A DNA stretch of 64,000 nt from Tipula vernalis. Its lineage: Eukaryota > Arthropoda > Insecta > Diptera > Tipulidae. The position numbers and the translations under genes are program-made. Numbering within the stretch: position 1 is the stretch's first letter; every line of letters begins with the position of its first letter. This document shows positions 45,790 through 57,198 of the stretch, in pieces. The notes under the pieces are model-generated. The model worked only from the letters and a program-made list of their open reading frames with translations. It was not told the DNA's origin and made no database searches. The stretch covers positions 54,188,333 through 54,252,332 of the forward strand of contig OY282560.1 of assembly GCA_958295665.1 (NCBI GenBank). Direction: 5' to 3'.

Positions 45790-47330
45790 ATGTCATTTAT
45801 CGGTACTTTAGAATCGTTTGATGTCAGTAAATCTGATTTTGATCTGACATATTTAGAACGCTTCAAACAGTTAGTTAAAATCAATACTGTAGAAGATAAA
45901 AAAAGATGTCGTTGTTTATTACCTTGATGGGTGCAGATACATATAATGTCTTGAAAAAATCTATGCGTACCCGACTCGCCTTTAGATAAATCGTATGATT
46001 TTATTACCAAAATTGTTAAAATCGCATTTTAATCCGGAAAAATTAGTTATATTTGAACGTTTCAAAATTTAATAAGCGGGACCAATCGGCGAACGAAACC
46101 ATAGCTGAGTATATAATAGAGCTTAAACGGCTTACCAGAACGTGTTCGTTCGACGCATTTCTAAACAATGCGCAGAGAGATAGGCTTATTTGTGGGCTGA
46201 GAAGCGAATCTATTCAAAAGAAGCTTTTGTCTGAAGGAGGAGACCTCACCTTTGAAGATGCATGCAGGAAAGCTGTTAGTTTAGAATTAGCTACCATAGA
46301 ATCCAAAACTATTAGTGATAGCTCAGTTTCAAAAATTTTGAGTTCAAAGCAGAACCATCTTAATCCTAGTGTAGCAACCAATTTTAATCAAAATGACAGA
46401 AGATTTAATAACAAACTGTGTGATAAATGTGGTAGGAATCAGAGCGACAAATTTTGTCCGGCCAAAAATTGGAGGTGCTTTTTATGTAATAAAAGAGGAC
46501 ATGTAAAAGAACTCTGTAGGAATAAAAAGAAAATCAATAATTTGGAAGAGGAAGAAGTAGAAGATACTTTAGAGAATCTAAATTTAATTGGAATGGTTGC
46601 ATCTCGGAAAGCTGAACCACAAAAAATACTATTAAAAATTAATGACGTTCAGATAGATACAGGAGCATGTGCAAGTGTCATGGAGGAAAGTTATTTCCAT
46701 AAATATTTTCAAAAGGCAAAATTAGAAAAAGAAGACCTGAAGTATCGTTCCGTAACCGGGGAGAAATTAGTAACACTAGTCAGATTCGAAGTGCTTGTCG
46801 AATATGAAGGTAAAAATTACTCATTGACATTGGTTGTAATAAGCGCAAAACAATTATTTACAACGCTTATAGGTCGGAACTGGCTAGACAAACTAATTCC
46901 AGACTGGCTTAAGGCATTCGAAACACGTAAATTTATTAGAGAAATCATTGGTGTAGATAGTAGCAGGCGTATGGTAGAAGCACTAAAAATTAGGTTTCCG
47001 GTAGTATTTTCGAGTCCCAGTGAGCCGATAAAAGATTTCGAGGCTGTCCTAGTTTTGAAAGAAAATGCGAAACCTATATTTTGTAAACCGTACAGTGTGC
47101 CATATGCTGTAAAGGCAAAAGTCGAAGAAGAGATTCATAAAATGGTAAAAGCCGGTGTTATTTTTCCAGTGAAATATAGTCAATGGGCTAGTCCTATTGT
47201 AGTCGTGCCAAAAAGGATAAAGGATTACGAATTTGTGTCGATTTTAAAGTCAGTGTTAATAAGTGGGTTGAATTTGAACACTGCCCTTTGCCTTCTATAG
47301 AAGATAAATGAATTCATTCATGGGGTAAAG
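45790..47330 (+). pseudogene. Mag-like Ty3/gypsy gag-protease-RT start, broken
   Basis: ATG 45790 (MSFIGTLESFDVSKSDFD) begins gag and is frameshifted near 45905 and again before 46053. From there a 415-codon frame has DQSANETIAEYIIELKRL and LICGLRSESIQKKLL (Mag-type capsid), a CCHC knuckle CFLCNKRGHVKELC (about 46478-46515), protease VQIDTGACASVM (about 46650) with intact DTG and TTLIGRNWLDKL, then the RT N-terminus WASPIVVVPKR (about 47185-47220). The RT is frameshifted after VPKR; CPLPSIEDK (about 47282) is the last trace. The rest of pol is absent. It ends about 170 bp before the first recognised exon of the downstream host gene. Confidence 0.88.
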
Positions 47331-47502
47331 GGCTGGTTCATTCACGTTTCATTTGGCCCGATTTAAAAAAATCAACCTAGCCTGTTTAATGTCAACAATT
47401 ATGTTACCTTTCATTTTTAAATAAATTGCAACTAATAATACTTAACACTTTGATTATTTTTTATTTTCTTAACATTATTGTTATATTTTTTTAAATTTGG
47501 AA

Positions 47503-49353
47503 GGTCGAACAAACTGGAGAATATCGCCTGGAATTGATTTAAACATTATCGACTGCAATGGCATAGTAATTAAGGAGGAACTATATCAACAATTTATAAA
47601 TCGCTTCAATTACAATTTGGGGCTACTCGAACTAAGACCAACTGAGGTGGTACTTACAGATATCTCCAATTTTACAAACCCAACACCATCTTGTTCGTCG
47701 AATACAACAACTGTTACGAACAACAGCAATAATACAACAATAACTATAGATGAATGGAAGAAACCAGAGTGTTTGGAAATTCAAGTATTAAAGGTAAATA
47801 GGAAATTAATAAATTATTCTAATATAAATATCTATACATATAAATGATGTTTGGGGTATTCCGGATAATTTTCAGAATTTCTAGTGACTACCTGTAATCG
47901 AAGACCACCTCCTAACTTCGATCACATTTTCAAAGCTCGTCAATTCGCTGTTTACTTATTATTATTATTTTTTTTTTTTTCATAATGAATATGTAGGATT
48001 TAAAAGTCTATTTTGGGGTTCAAACTAAAATTTTGGTTAACGGAAATAATTTGCTTCGAGATTATCATCAACACGACAAAATATTGAACGATCGTGACCG
48101 CCGTGCAGCAGTTAATATAATAACAAATCACTTATTATCGCTTCGACCACATCCACGAAAAGCAGATAAAATTACTTGGGCGAAGTGTGCTGTGCAACTG
48201 TTTCCCAGTTTAGGAGCTAAAGGAATCGGCGATAAGGGATACGTAAGTAAAATTTTTGCATCATTAAAATTAATTGATTTATTAAAAATTATTTTCAATT
48301 ATTGAATATAGGAAACTTTTTATGATCCACAAATAAAAGGAGGTTGAATCGGAAATAGATTAAAGACACTGCGAAAAAAAATAGTTAAGGAAAGAAAAAT
48401 ATTCCAGAACACGGAGGTACGGCAGTCCACGGCACAAGAAATTGTAGAAAATCCACTAAGTTTTTCCTCCTATGAAATTCAAGAAGTTCTATTAGACGTG
48501 GTAAAGACGTTAAAAACTGCCGATCCAAAATTAGAGAAAGATTTTATAATAGCGGGTATGACACAAACTTTTCACATCATGCGCCAATTTATGTTGTCTA
48601 ATAATTGTATGAGGGCGTTATTAGAGTACCCTAGTTTTATAGATACGTATGAACTGGTGAGTGTCTAAAAATATCATTAGTCACAATACATATATACATA
48701 TTTTATATCAAAAGGTACCTTTATTTATAGATCCACAACGATTTTCAACTCCTGTTTCCAAACAGGCACAATAATTTAAAAATTAAATTCAATGGTGAGT
48801 TTTGCGCGGCTGTAAAAAAAATTTCGGAGAAAATTGGAAAAAGTATACCAATTATTAAGCATTTTCTAGGTAAAAATACAATTCTAATTAATTATGCTAA
48901 CGGTTTGTTGTATAGTGTACACTATTCATTCCAGATTGGCAGCCAGACATTGCAACAGTGTTTTATTTTCTCACTCTGCTACCGGCAACACAGAAAGATC
49001 GCGGTGCTAAAAATCGGACAGACATTGAAACGGCTGGAAATAAAATTATAAAATTCATTGGAATTAATGAGGAAATTACAGATGATCAGCAATTAATTAT
49101 ATATGCCCAAGGTGATAGTAAGTCACGCATTGTTAAATTTTATATTTCACTTTACAACAAGCTTTTGCCTACTAACAACACTTTCATAGATGCACTTGAC
49201 TTGTTATTTAAATCGCACTATGTTTTTATTGTAAAATACGACGACAATTTAGAATTTTTTTTTAATTATATTCAATATTATATTTTTGACATTCCTATTT
49301 CAAAGGTATCAACCACAGTAAAATATTGCCACACTCTATTAAATCCCGATTAA
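47503..49353 (+). CDS. Multi-exon host gene of unrecognised function, in-frame TGA in exon 3
   Basis: Five exons with GT-AG introns and matching phases: 47503-47793, 47997-48242, 48312-48656, 48731-48869, 48935-49353 (TAA 49351-49353). The product has an N-terminal NWRISPGIDLNIIDCNG segment, a Thr/Asn/Ser-rich linker, a basic helical part (NDRDRRAAVNIITNHLL, GNRLKTLRKKIVKERK), a helical segment (LEKDFIIAGMTQTFHIMRQF), and a C-terminal domain with DWQPDIATVFYFL, IDALDLLFKSHYVFIVKYDD and FFFNYIQYYIFDIP. Similar domain patterns occur in large animal families of uncharacterised, sometimes SAM-domain-linked proteins; I cannot assign a function. The first exon and promoter are not found; a Mag-like gypsy ends about 170 bp upstream. 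A TGA at 48345-48347 interrupts exon 3, so this may be a recent pseudogene. Confidence 0.65.
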
Positions 49354-49440
49354 GTTCGATTTTACAAAACATCGTTAGCGGAGAACATAAAAAATTATTG
49401 TATTTAAATTTAAAATATAAGAATTTCATAAATTTGAATT

Positions 49441-49441
<1 letters not shown>

Positions 49442-49530
<89 letters not shown>
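49442..49530. repeat. (TA)n microsatellite, ~89 bp
   Basis: Pure TA dinucleotide just downstream of the multi-exon gene. No poly(A) signal was confidently found between the stop and this tract. Confidence 0.97.
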
Positions 49531-49534
<4 letters not shown>

Positions 49535-49564
49535 AAAATTAACTTTCAATCTATGAATATAAGA

Positions 49565-49752
49565 CGCTTCAACTTTGCCATAAACTCATTTGAGCTTTCC
49601 CCTTCTTATTTAGAATTTCCGTAAAATATTTTGCGCTCCATGTATACTACAATCGGTTGAGTGTAAAAGCATTTTAATAAATCGCACAACTCTTTGTAAC
49701 TTTTATTCGACGGAGCACCTGGGATCGATAAATCTTGCACCAGTTTATACGC
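49565..49752 (-). pseudogene. Mag-like gypsy gag fragment
   Basis: The minus strand reads AYKLVQDLSIPGAPSNKSYK, ELCDLLKCFYTQPIVVYMER and, in a shifted frame, GESSNEFMAKLK. This is the capsid region equivalent to the gag at about 45950-46110 of the Mag-like element upstream, but in opposite orientation and of a different copy. It is cut off at 49752 by the 3' end of the LOA-like LINE. Confidence 0.7.
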
Positions 49753-49848
49753 TGTAGGATAGGTTAGGTTAGGTTGGAGTGGCTGCTTACGTACACTTAG
49801 ACCGGTGACGGTCCATTGTGATACCACAGGATGTATCCCCTTTTACCC

Positions 49849-52800
49849 CTATTGGAAGTCCATCCTGAACCGTCCATCGTGTTTGTGCCTTCTGAGAGCC
49901 AATGCTGGACACGAGCAAAGGAAGTGGACCAACGTCTCTTCCTCCTCTTCGTCCAAGCAGCTTCTGCAGAAGTCAATACCCTCCAGACCCAGCCTTCTTG
50001 CATGTTCTCCAAAAAGGCAGTGTCCCGTGAGAATTCCTACAACCGTTCTTAATTCACGTCTGCGTAAGAATATTAATGCCCTAGTGCGCCCCCCCAAGTC
50101 CAGCTTTGGTCAAACTTGTCTTGCAACTCTACAGGTGAGGGTGTTAGACCACCTTTCCTCCGCTGAGGATAGCGCCTGCTTCCCAAGTGCTTGTCTCAGC
50201 GCTGTGATAGGCCTCCACAGACTTGCTCATTCCGGTTGCAGCTGAAGAGTCGTACCATGCCTAGCAAGTTCATCTGCCCTGAAGTTCCCCATGACGCCCG
50301 AGTGACCTGGGACCCAGACTACCTGGATATTGAAATGCTGACCCATCTCAGTTAGAGATGAGTGACAACTCAACGCCACCCGTGACGCCAAAGACACCGA
50401 TTCTAACGACCGGATCGCCGCTTGACTATCCACATAGATTGTGATATCGTCTGAGGATAACACATTATACTTCAACCAAGTCATGACCTCCTCAATCGCT
50501 ACGACTTCAGCTTGGTACACGCTGCAGTAATCAGGGAGACGAATAGAAATATTTACATTTAATTTGTCACAGAATACTCCAGCTCCTACTTTGCCGTCTA
50601 GCTGGGAGCCATCTGTGAAGAATTGAAACGCTTCGGTTTCCGATAACGGTCTATCCCTCCAGGATTCCCTTAAAGGAAAGGATTTACGAAATCGCTTCTC
50701 GAAGCGTAGAGTAGGTTTAATGTAGTCAAGATTCGCCAGCTCATCCTTCAACGATCTAACAATAGTAGAGTGTTCTATACTAAGACACCTCCACTGAGAG
50801 ACGGCTGCAAGTCGTACAGCCGTATTTGCCGCCATTTGTTTGCCAAAAATTTCAACCGGAAGAAGGTGCAACATAACCTCTAAGGCATTTGTCGGTGTCG
50901 ACCCCAATGCCCCGCTAACAAGCATACAGGCTATTCTTTGCACTCTCTCAATCTTACTTTTATAAGTTACCTTGTCCAGAGCTGGCCACCAAACACCCAC
51001 CCCGTACATGAGTACAGGTCTCACTACAGCGGTGTAGTGCCAGTGTACCAGCTCCGGCTTCAGACCCCATCTATGACCAATGGCGTTCCTACAGGAGTAC
51101 AAAGCAATAGTAGCTTTGTTTATTCTTTCCAACATGTTGGGCTTCCAACTAAGCTTACTGTCCAAGATAATGTCCAGATATCTAGCTCTATCAGTAAAAG
51201 CAAGTCTTGTGCCATTTAAGGTAGGAGGGACAACTACCGGGATTTTGTATTTCTTAGTGAAGAGTACCAGCTCTGTCTTTGACGGGTTAATACCAAGTCC
51301 ACATTTGCCAGCCCATTTCGTAACGATGGTAAGCGCATTCTGCATTACGTTTACAATCGTGCCCAGGAATTTCCTGGTAACAGCTAAAGCTACGTCATCT
51401 GCGTACGCGATAACTTCAATACCCTCTCTCTCCAATTCAAGTAGTAACACGTTTACCACTATGTTCCAGAGAAGAGGGGACAGAACCCCCCCTTCTGCGG
51501 AGTTCCCCTAGTTACTCGCCTCTTGATGGTGGAGTCCCCCAACTTCGAGCTAACAATCCTGCTTCCCAGCATATAATTGATTAACCCTATCAGAGGAACG
51601 TCCACCTCCAAAAATGACAATCCCTTCTTGATTGCGTCCGCTTTCACATTATCAAAGGCCCGTTCTATATCCAGGAAGGCCACCAAACAGAATTCCTTCG
51701 AATTAATCGATTTCTCAATCGTACACACAAAGGCGTGCAGAGCAGTGTCCACAGATCTACCCTTTGTGTACGCATGCTGAGACGGTGCCCACTTCCTGGC
51801 ACCTATTTTATCTCTGATGTATACATCCAGCAGCCTTTCCAAGGTTTTCAAAAGAAAGGATGATAGAGTTATTGGTCTTAGGTCCTTAGGATAGACATGT
51901 GAGCTTTTCCCCGCTTTCGGCATGAACACCACATTGACCTCCGTCCAGTACCTAGGAATATAGCCCAGCTTCAAACACCCTTTGAATATAGCTTCCAGGT
52001 AGGGAAGAATAATTACTGAGTTGTTTTAAAGTTCCGCTGGTATAATTTGATCCGGACCAGCCGATTTAAATGGTTTAAAATCCCTCAGTGCCCATAGGAT
52101 CCGTTTCCTGGTTACGATATCCTCTGTGGTTACTGACAGTGATTCCTGATGATTGCTGCGCACCAACAGGTCTTCAAAGCTCCCTGGGAAGTGTGTCTCG
52201 AAGAAAAGCTCCATAGATTCTCCACTAGAAGCTGTCCAAGATCCGTCCGGTTTTATCAAAAAACTGGGACTAGATGTACTTTTGGAAAGACTCTTCTTAA
52301 GGCGGGAGGTTTCGGATACCTCTTCCATATTATCACAGAAGATTCTCCAAGACCTCCTTGGTGCCTTTCTTAATTCTTTCTTATAAATTCCGAGTTTCTC
52401 CTTATAGGAGCCCAATCCTGAGCCTCCCTTGTATTTTTGGCTCTATTAAAGGCTGTCCTACAAGCCTTACGATAGGTTCCCAGTTCCAATCGGTTGCATG
52501 CGCTAGTAACGCTAGCCAACATGTCCTTCAGCTCCTCAACGGTCGTCGGGGGCTCCATAGCCCTCGACAGTAACATTTTCTCTAATAATTCCCCATATTT
52601 GCTCCAGTTGGTCCTTCTAGGGTTCCTGAAGGCTTTCCGGGTAGCAGATTGAATATCGATGATCAGAAAAGGAGTGTTCCTTATCCACCCTCCAATTTTT
52701 AACCATATAAAGAATATTATTTGAGGCAAGGGTTACGTCTAGAACCTCCTGCCTGTTACTAGTAATAAATAAGGGTTCCCGCCCAATATTATACACTGTA

Positions 52801-53294
52801 AGGTTAGTACTCATCAAATAATCAAAAAGCGACTCACCTCTTTCATTAATGTCCGTGCTTCCCCAGATAGTGTGATGCGCATTTGCATCATCTCCCAGTA
52901 CCACACCTACCTTTGATTGTTCCGCTTTACGGATCAGCTTCTCCAGCTTATCCGGATGAACCTCCTTCTCCCGGTCCATCGAGGCTGAAACTAGCCAGAA
53001 TCTACAAGTGCCTACTTCCAGGCTAACTGCGGTAGTGTCACCATTGCTGTATTGAGAGAGAAGAAAAAGATTAATATTATTTTTCCCAAGAATACTAGGT
53101 CTGATCTTCCCAGACTTACTAGAGTATATAATTTTATACCATTTGGTTCTGAGGCCACAGATCCTGTTGTTGTTAATCCAAGGTTCTTGGATTAGTATCA
53201 CATCCTCGCCCGAACTAGTCAGCCTGAAGAGTAGAGCTGCCGAAGCAGCCTTAGAATGGTGAAGGTTAATTTGAATTATCTTAATCATAACCAT
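49849..53294 (-). pseudogene. LOA-like LINE ORF2 copy 2 (EN-RT-RNase H), frameshifted
   Basis: From 53294: endonuclease start IKIIQINLHHSKAASAALL, with LIQEPWINNNRICGL (catalytic E) and VVLGDDANAHHTIWGS. A frame change near 52650 follows a small deletion; SDH is at about 52660. RT pieces at 52415-52026 and 51974-51459 match copy 1 up to TRGTPQ (then K-GG), and the same G7 run breaks the frame. From 51459 one frame runs through YADD (VIAYADDVALAV) and, unlike copy 1, uninterrupted into RNase H (FFTDGSQLDGKVGAGVF, YVDSQAAIRSL, VVWVPGHSGVMGN). It stops at 50227, with the Cys-rich C-terminus (CRSCLDEEEEETLVHFLC) in a further frame. Confidence 0.9.
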
Positions 53295-53499
53295 TTAACC
53301 TCTACCTATCTCTATGGTATATTCCTGCTACCGCAGGAATATTATTTCTCGGTATTTTGGGATGCGCCGGATCCGCCCGTCTCGCCACTCCTCATACCCT
53401 CTGTAGAGGACTTATCAGTGCCCCCACGTCTGGCCGGGCTGCCGACATCCTCCTCCATCTGTACACCAGCTCCTTCGCTTATGTGCCCCTCCTTAACCT

Positions 53500-54601
53500 T
53501 CAAGGGAGGCCTTGCCCGACCGAGGTAGCCGGCTTCACTCCCCCCACCCTACCCTCAGCTTCTCCCCGCATGCTGCTGGTACCCCCTTTATGCCTGGGCG
53601 GGTTGCCACAATCCTCCGGTTGGCCTCCCGTACGCGCTTCCGCCCCATCCTTTTTATAAACGTTGAGAGTAATTGACCCGAAACCGTAGTCAATTACTCC
53701 CTTCGTTTTGTGAAGGAGGGCAAGGGACTCCTTATTTATTACCATAATTGATAATTTTGAACCCCCTTCGCCTCCTCCTGCTTAACGATCTTCCAATTTC
53801 ACGTCGGAAGACTCGGGTTACTGGCCTGAATGATTTCCAAAGCCTCGTCAGGGCTAGCCGGTTCGGATGGCAGCCAGACACGTGCCCTCGGCCTGCTGGG
53901 AATTTCCTCTCGCTAACTTATGTTAGCTTTGCGCCTGGCCACACCTCCCCTACTTTGGCTATAGCCTTTTTATATAGATCCACAGATCTAGAGTCCGAGC
54001 ATGCAGTCATCTTCACACGCCCTTGATACCATCCCGCATCTCTGCAGGATGGGGGTGGTCTCGGATTTTCACCCAGGACATTTAAAAAGACGAGGTTGAG
54101 TGCATTATACACCAACCTCCATTTTTCCGCCGTGATGCTCCCATCTTCTTTACTTTCGTCAATAACGGCTAGCTTCCCGGCTCGCTGAACAGCTTTGTCC
54201 CTGAGTTGGAGCTCGGCTTATTTTCAGTCACCAACTTGGCCCGCTTGCTGTTGACTACTTCCACCTCGTCCTGAGCCTCCGCAGCTCACAGTGCTCCTTG
54301 CCCAAGCTACTGATGTTCTTTGCTCTTCCGTAAGCTGCCCCTCGGGGGTCGCAGCCCACTTCTCGAGGATTCGAAATGCCGAACGGCGATTCCTGTATCG
54401 CCTTTTCGCCGGAGGAATGTCGTTCGTCCCACTCCCCTGTGCTGCGTTGGTACCGCTAACTCCCGGGACTTTTGCCCTAGAGCCAACCACCTTTGCAACC
54501 TTAGAGGCCCCACCCGTCTGGTTCGAGGTACCTCCCTTCGCTGATACCGGCTTTTGAGGAGAGCCAGTGCCCTTTGTTTTAATGTTGTTTGATCTTTCCA
54601 T
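53500..54601 (-). pseudogene. LOA-like LINE ORF1 (gag-like), frameshifted
   Basis: ATG 54601 (MERSNNIKTKGTGSPQKP) opens a Gly/Ser/Lys-rich N-terminus to 54224. After a break, 54115-53918 has GWYQGRVKMTACSDSRSVDL and VGEVWPGAKL, the conserved ORF1 core of R1/LOA-type LINEs. A further frame (53745-53500) has KGVIDYGFGSITLNVYKK and a Gly/Pro-rich tail. No CCHC knuckles were seen. Known role: RNA-binding chaperone in the LINE RNP. It is inactive because of at least two frameshifts. Confidence 0.75.
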
Positions 54602-55508
54602 TGGATTCCCACGAGTATCGGAGAAATAAAGGTCCGCCTGCGCAGAGATCTGTATACGCAGGTAAGGCTAATTACAACTGGAGGTCGCCAGGTATCCAGA
54701 GGGCTTCGTTAGCGACTGGGCTTTGTTAAATGGGCCCCCAGCCTAGTTGACCATCAGCACGAGTCGCTTAACACCTAAATCCAGCCCATTCGGCTCGCTA
54801 GCACCCCGGTCTTCCTACACCCCCTTCCCACCGCCCACATTCTCTCCCCCATTCACCTATTCACATGGAGAGCCCAATCCGATGGGATCCATTCCATTCC
54901 CCGGGTCACCCGTTTATAGGGTACCCCCACTCATCACCTGCGGAGACTCCGGAGGTGCAGAGAGGACGTGACGCCCAGTCCGCCGTGGTTATTGGTCGAT
55001 GGTTTTCTGGCGCCATCTGTTCGCCTTTCCATGCTAGGCATCATAGGCACTCAGAATTTAATGAACTGAGGTTAACCACTCCCCAGTTCCCTGAGACTCT
55101 CCCACCAGCTGGACTGCGGTTGGGGGCGGCCTATTTAATTCACCGCTAACCTACCTATCGATAGGTCGTCCACTATCCACCACCTGTGACCCCCCCCCCC
55201 CCCCCCGATAGCTGCAGTACGCCACGGGACTTTTCCACTAATTAAAAAAAAAAAATCTAAAATTCTTCTATCACTCTGTCCGTGTTGCCACTTGAAAGTT
55301 CTTTTGCATAAAAAAAAGCAATATTTGTTGACAGATCAGTAAAACACTTTAAATTTAAATTCAACAACTTTTTATAATCACGTTGTGCCATGCAAATCTT
55401 TATCAATTGTTTAAAATTTTTCATGTTGTGGAAAAATAGTCAGTATCATTTGGACACATTGAAATACCGTTTCGTTCGCATTAAAAGTAAAGGATACAAA
55501 ATCCAAAA

Positions 55509-56743
55509 ATGCGAATTGTTTATTTGCAATTTCATATATTGGAGCTACTTTTGTGCATTGCATGCTCAGTAGTGCATATTTTGGGATTTAGGTATTTGAA
55601 AGAACCATTCACCCATGAATTTTATTTTTGTGGCCTTTATTTTATGTTTACCGTGTTCAATTTGCTTACAATTGTTGGTATGTATCTACATCTATTAATT
55701 AAATTACCCAATTAAATTTCTCAATCTTTTTAGCAATTTTCGTCGGCTTAGCCGTATCGGTTATCCAAGAATCTGTTTATGCGTTTTTGGGCGCATTGGG
55801 ATTTATCGTTGCCGCTTTTTTATCAATGGGCCATGCAGAACGTGATTTTCATTTAACATATTTAACCGATCAAGAAGAATATATGCATCCATATTTTCAA
55901 AAGTTACGTTTACAAAGTATATTCTCGTTAACATGCGGTTTTTTTTATTTATTGCATGCAATGCTTACACTGGATGTATATTTAGCGCTGAGGAGACTCA
56001 AAAAAGAACCGCCGGCGGCGGAACCTTTGTATGTATATTTTTTTTTTTTTTACTTGTGTAGTTTTGACAAGTTAATATACAGTTTGCAATTCGTATTTAT
56101 GACAGAAACATTAAGCAAAATATTTACTAATATTAATATCTAAATGGCTATAATGGCTGATTGATTTTTAAATTAATATCTAATTTTCCAATTGGACGAA
56201 AAGTTTTTTAAATTAAATTTAATTTTCGAAGTTAATTTTGTGCGTTCGAAAATGGAATGTAATCGAAGGTAGCTCGCGGTTGGTCATAAAGCAGCTGTGA
56301 CTGCAATAAAAATGTAACCAAGTGAGAAGAGATTAGTTTGAACTGTAAAGATTTAAGACTGCTCAGAATGAATGGCCGAGGATCCAAATAGTTTATAATG
56401 ATACTGCTACTGTAAGAGAAAGCTCTTGTTAGTTTGAAACCTGCGACCTGCGACACGAAACCTTCTACAATATAATATCTGAACTAATTTTTAGAAATAT
56501 AACTATGCTGAATATTTTCTGCATGATGCAAGTTACTACTTAAAAAATCCTATAATTTTCAGGCCACCGGACATTGACTTCACGGAACCAGATGTAGATC
56601 ATCATCCAACTAAATTATTTTTGGCTACCGAAAGAGTTGCCGTTTGGCTGGCCCGTATTTGCCCATCGCTGTGTCGATACATTACAATAGAAGACGACGA
56701 ACAACCACAGCTGTTCCCAGAGTTACCAGCAACAGAGGCATAA
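55509..56743 (+). CDS. Four-transmembrane protein, 214 aa, function not assigned
   Basis: Three exons: 55509-55677, 55734-56028, 56563-56743, GT-AG introns of 56 and 534 nt, phases consistent, TAA at 56741-56743. ATG 55509 (AAAATG) gives MRIVYLQFHILELLLCIACS. Hydrophobic segments at about residues 5-26, 38-65, 70-90 and 116-138 suggest four membrane spans with short loops and a cytosolic acidic C-terminus ending PELPATEA. The exon-2 loop is charged (ERDFHLTYLTDQEEYMHPYF). The layout resembles insect MARVEL/tetraspan-like junction proteins such as the Pasiflora group, but this is by shape only. No inactivating change was seen. An upstream ATG at 55390 opens a 60-codon frame overlapping the start. 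AATAAA lies at 56772. Confidence 0.85.
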
Positions 56744-56771
56744 AAAACAAAAACAAATGTTAAATAATGAA

Positions 56772-56777
56772 AATAAA
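56772..56777 (+). terminator. Poly(A) signal of the four-TM gene
   Basis: AATAAA 29 bp after the stop codon. Confidence 0.65.
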
Positions 56778-56799
56778 AAATTATTCAAATTAAATTTGT

Positions 56800-57198
56800 T
56801 TTAAATTCATTTGTGTTCGCGTACAGGTTTTCATGAATCGGAAGCCGGCTTGCTCATTTTTTAGGCTATTCAAATGATCAATATGGTTTACCTTTATGTG
56901 CTGTTGAGGAAAGATATGCCTCGCCAGTTTCTGCGCCCTTAGATAGATGAAATTAAAAAATTTAAATATTAAAAGCAAGATTGGTCTCGATGACATTTGT
57001 TTTTTTCTTATGTATTTTCGCACTGAACATAAGTCAGTAAAATAGTGAAACAGAAGATGCCGTTTCGGTGCGTACATATTTTGTCGCCTTCCTGTTCCGT
57101 AGGTGATTTTTGATGATTGTTGTGTTTTTTATTTGTATACAAAACAAATTCAATTAAACTAATTCATTCGCACTACTAGTGGAAGGGGTCTGAGGAAC
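56800..57198. other. Spacer, nothing recognised
   Basis: AT-rich sequence between the four-TM gene and the gypsy relic. The LTR of the relic would be expected around here but cannot be delimited. Confidence 0.4.

Larger units (their letters stand above)
49757..55206 (-). mobile_element. LOA-like LINE, copy 2, near full length
   Basis: Same family and orientation as 25934-29503, but reaching a GC-rich 5' UTR (about 54620-55206) that starts in a run of 17 G on the sense strand (plus-strand C at 55190-55206). It contains ORF1 (53500-54601) and ORF2 (49849-53294), both frameshifted, and ends 3' in CCAACCTAACCTAACCTATCC. Relative to copy 1 it has small deletions (after about 49857, near 52489, near 52650). 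Its GC content stands out from the AT-rich surroundings. GCTGTAG on the left and GCTGCAG on the right flank may be a decayed target duplication, but this is weak. Confidence 0.9.
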
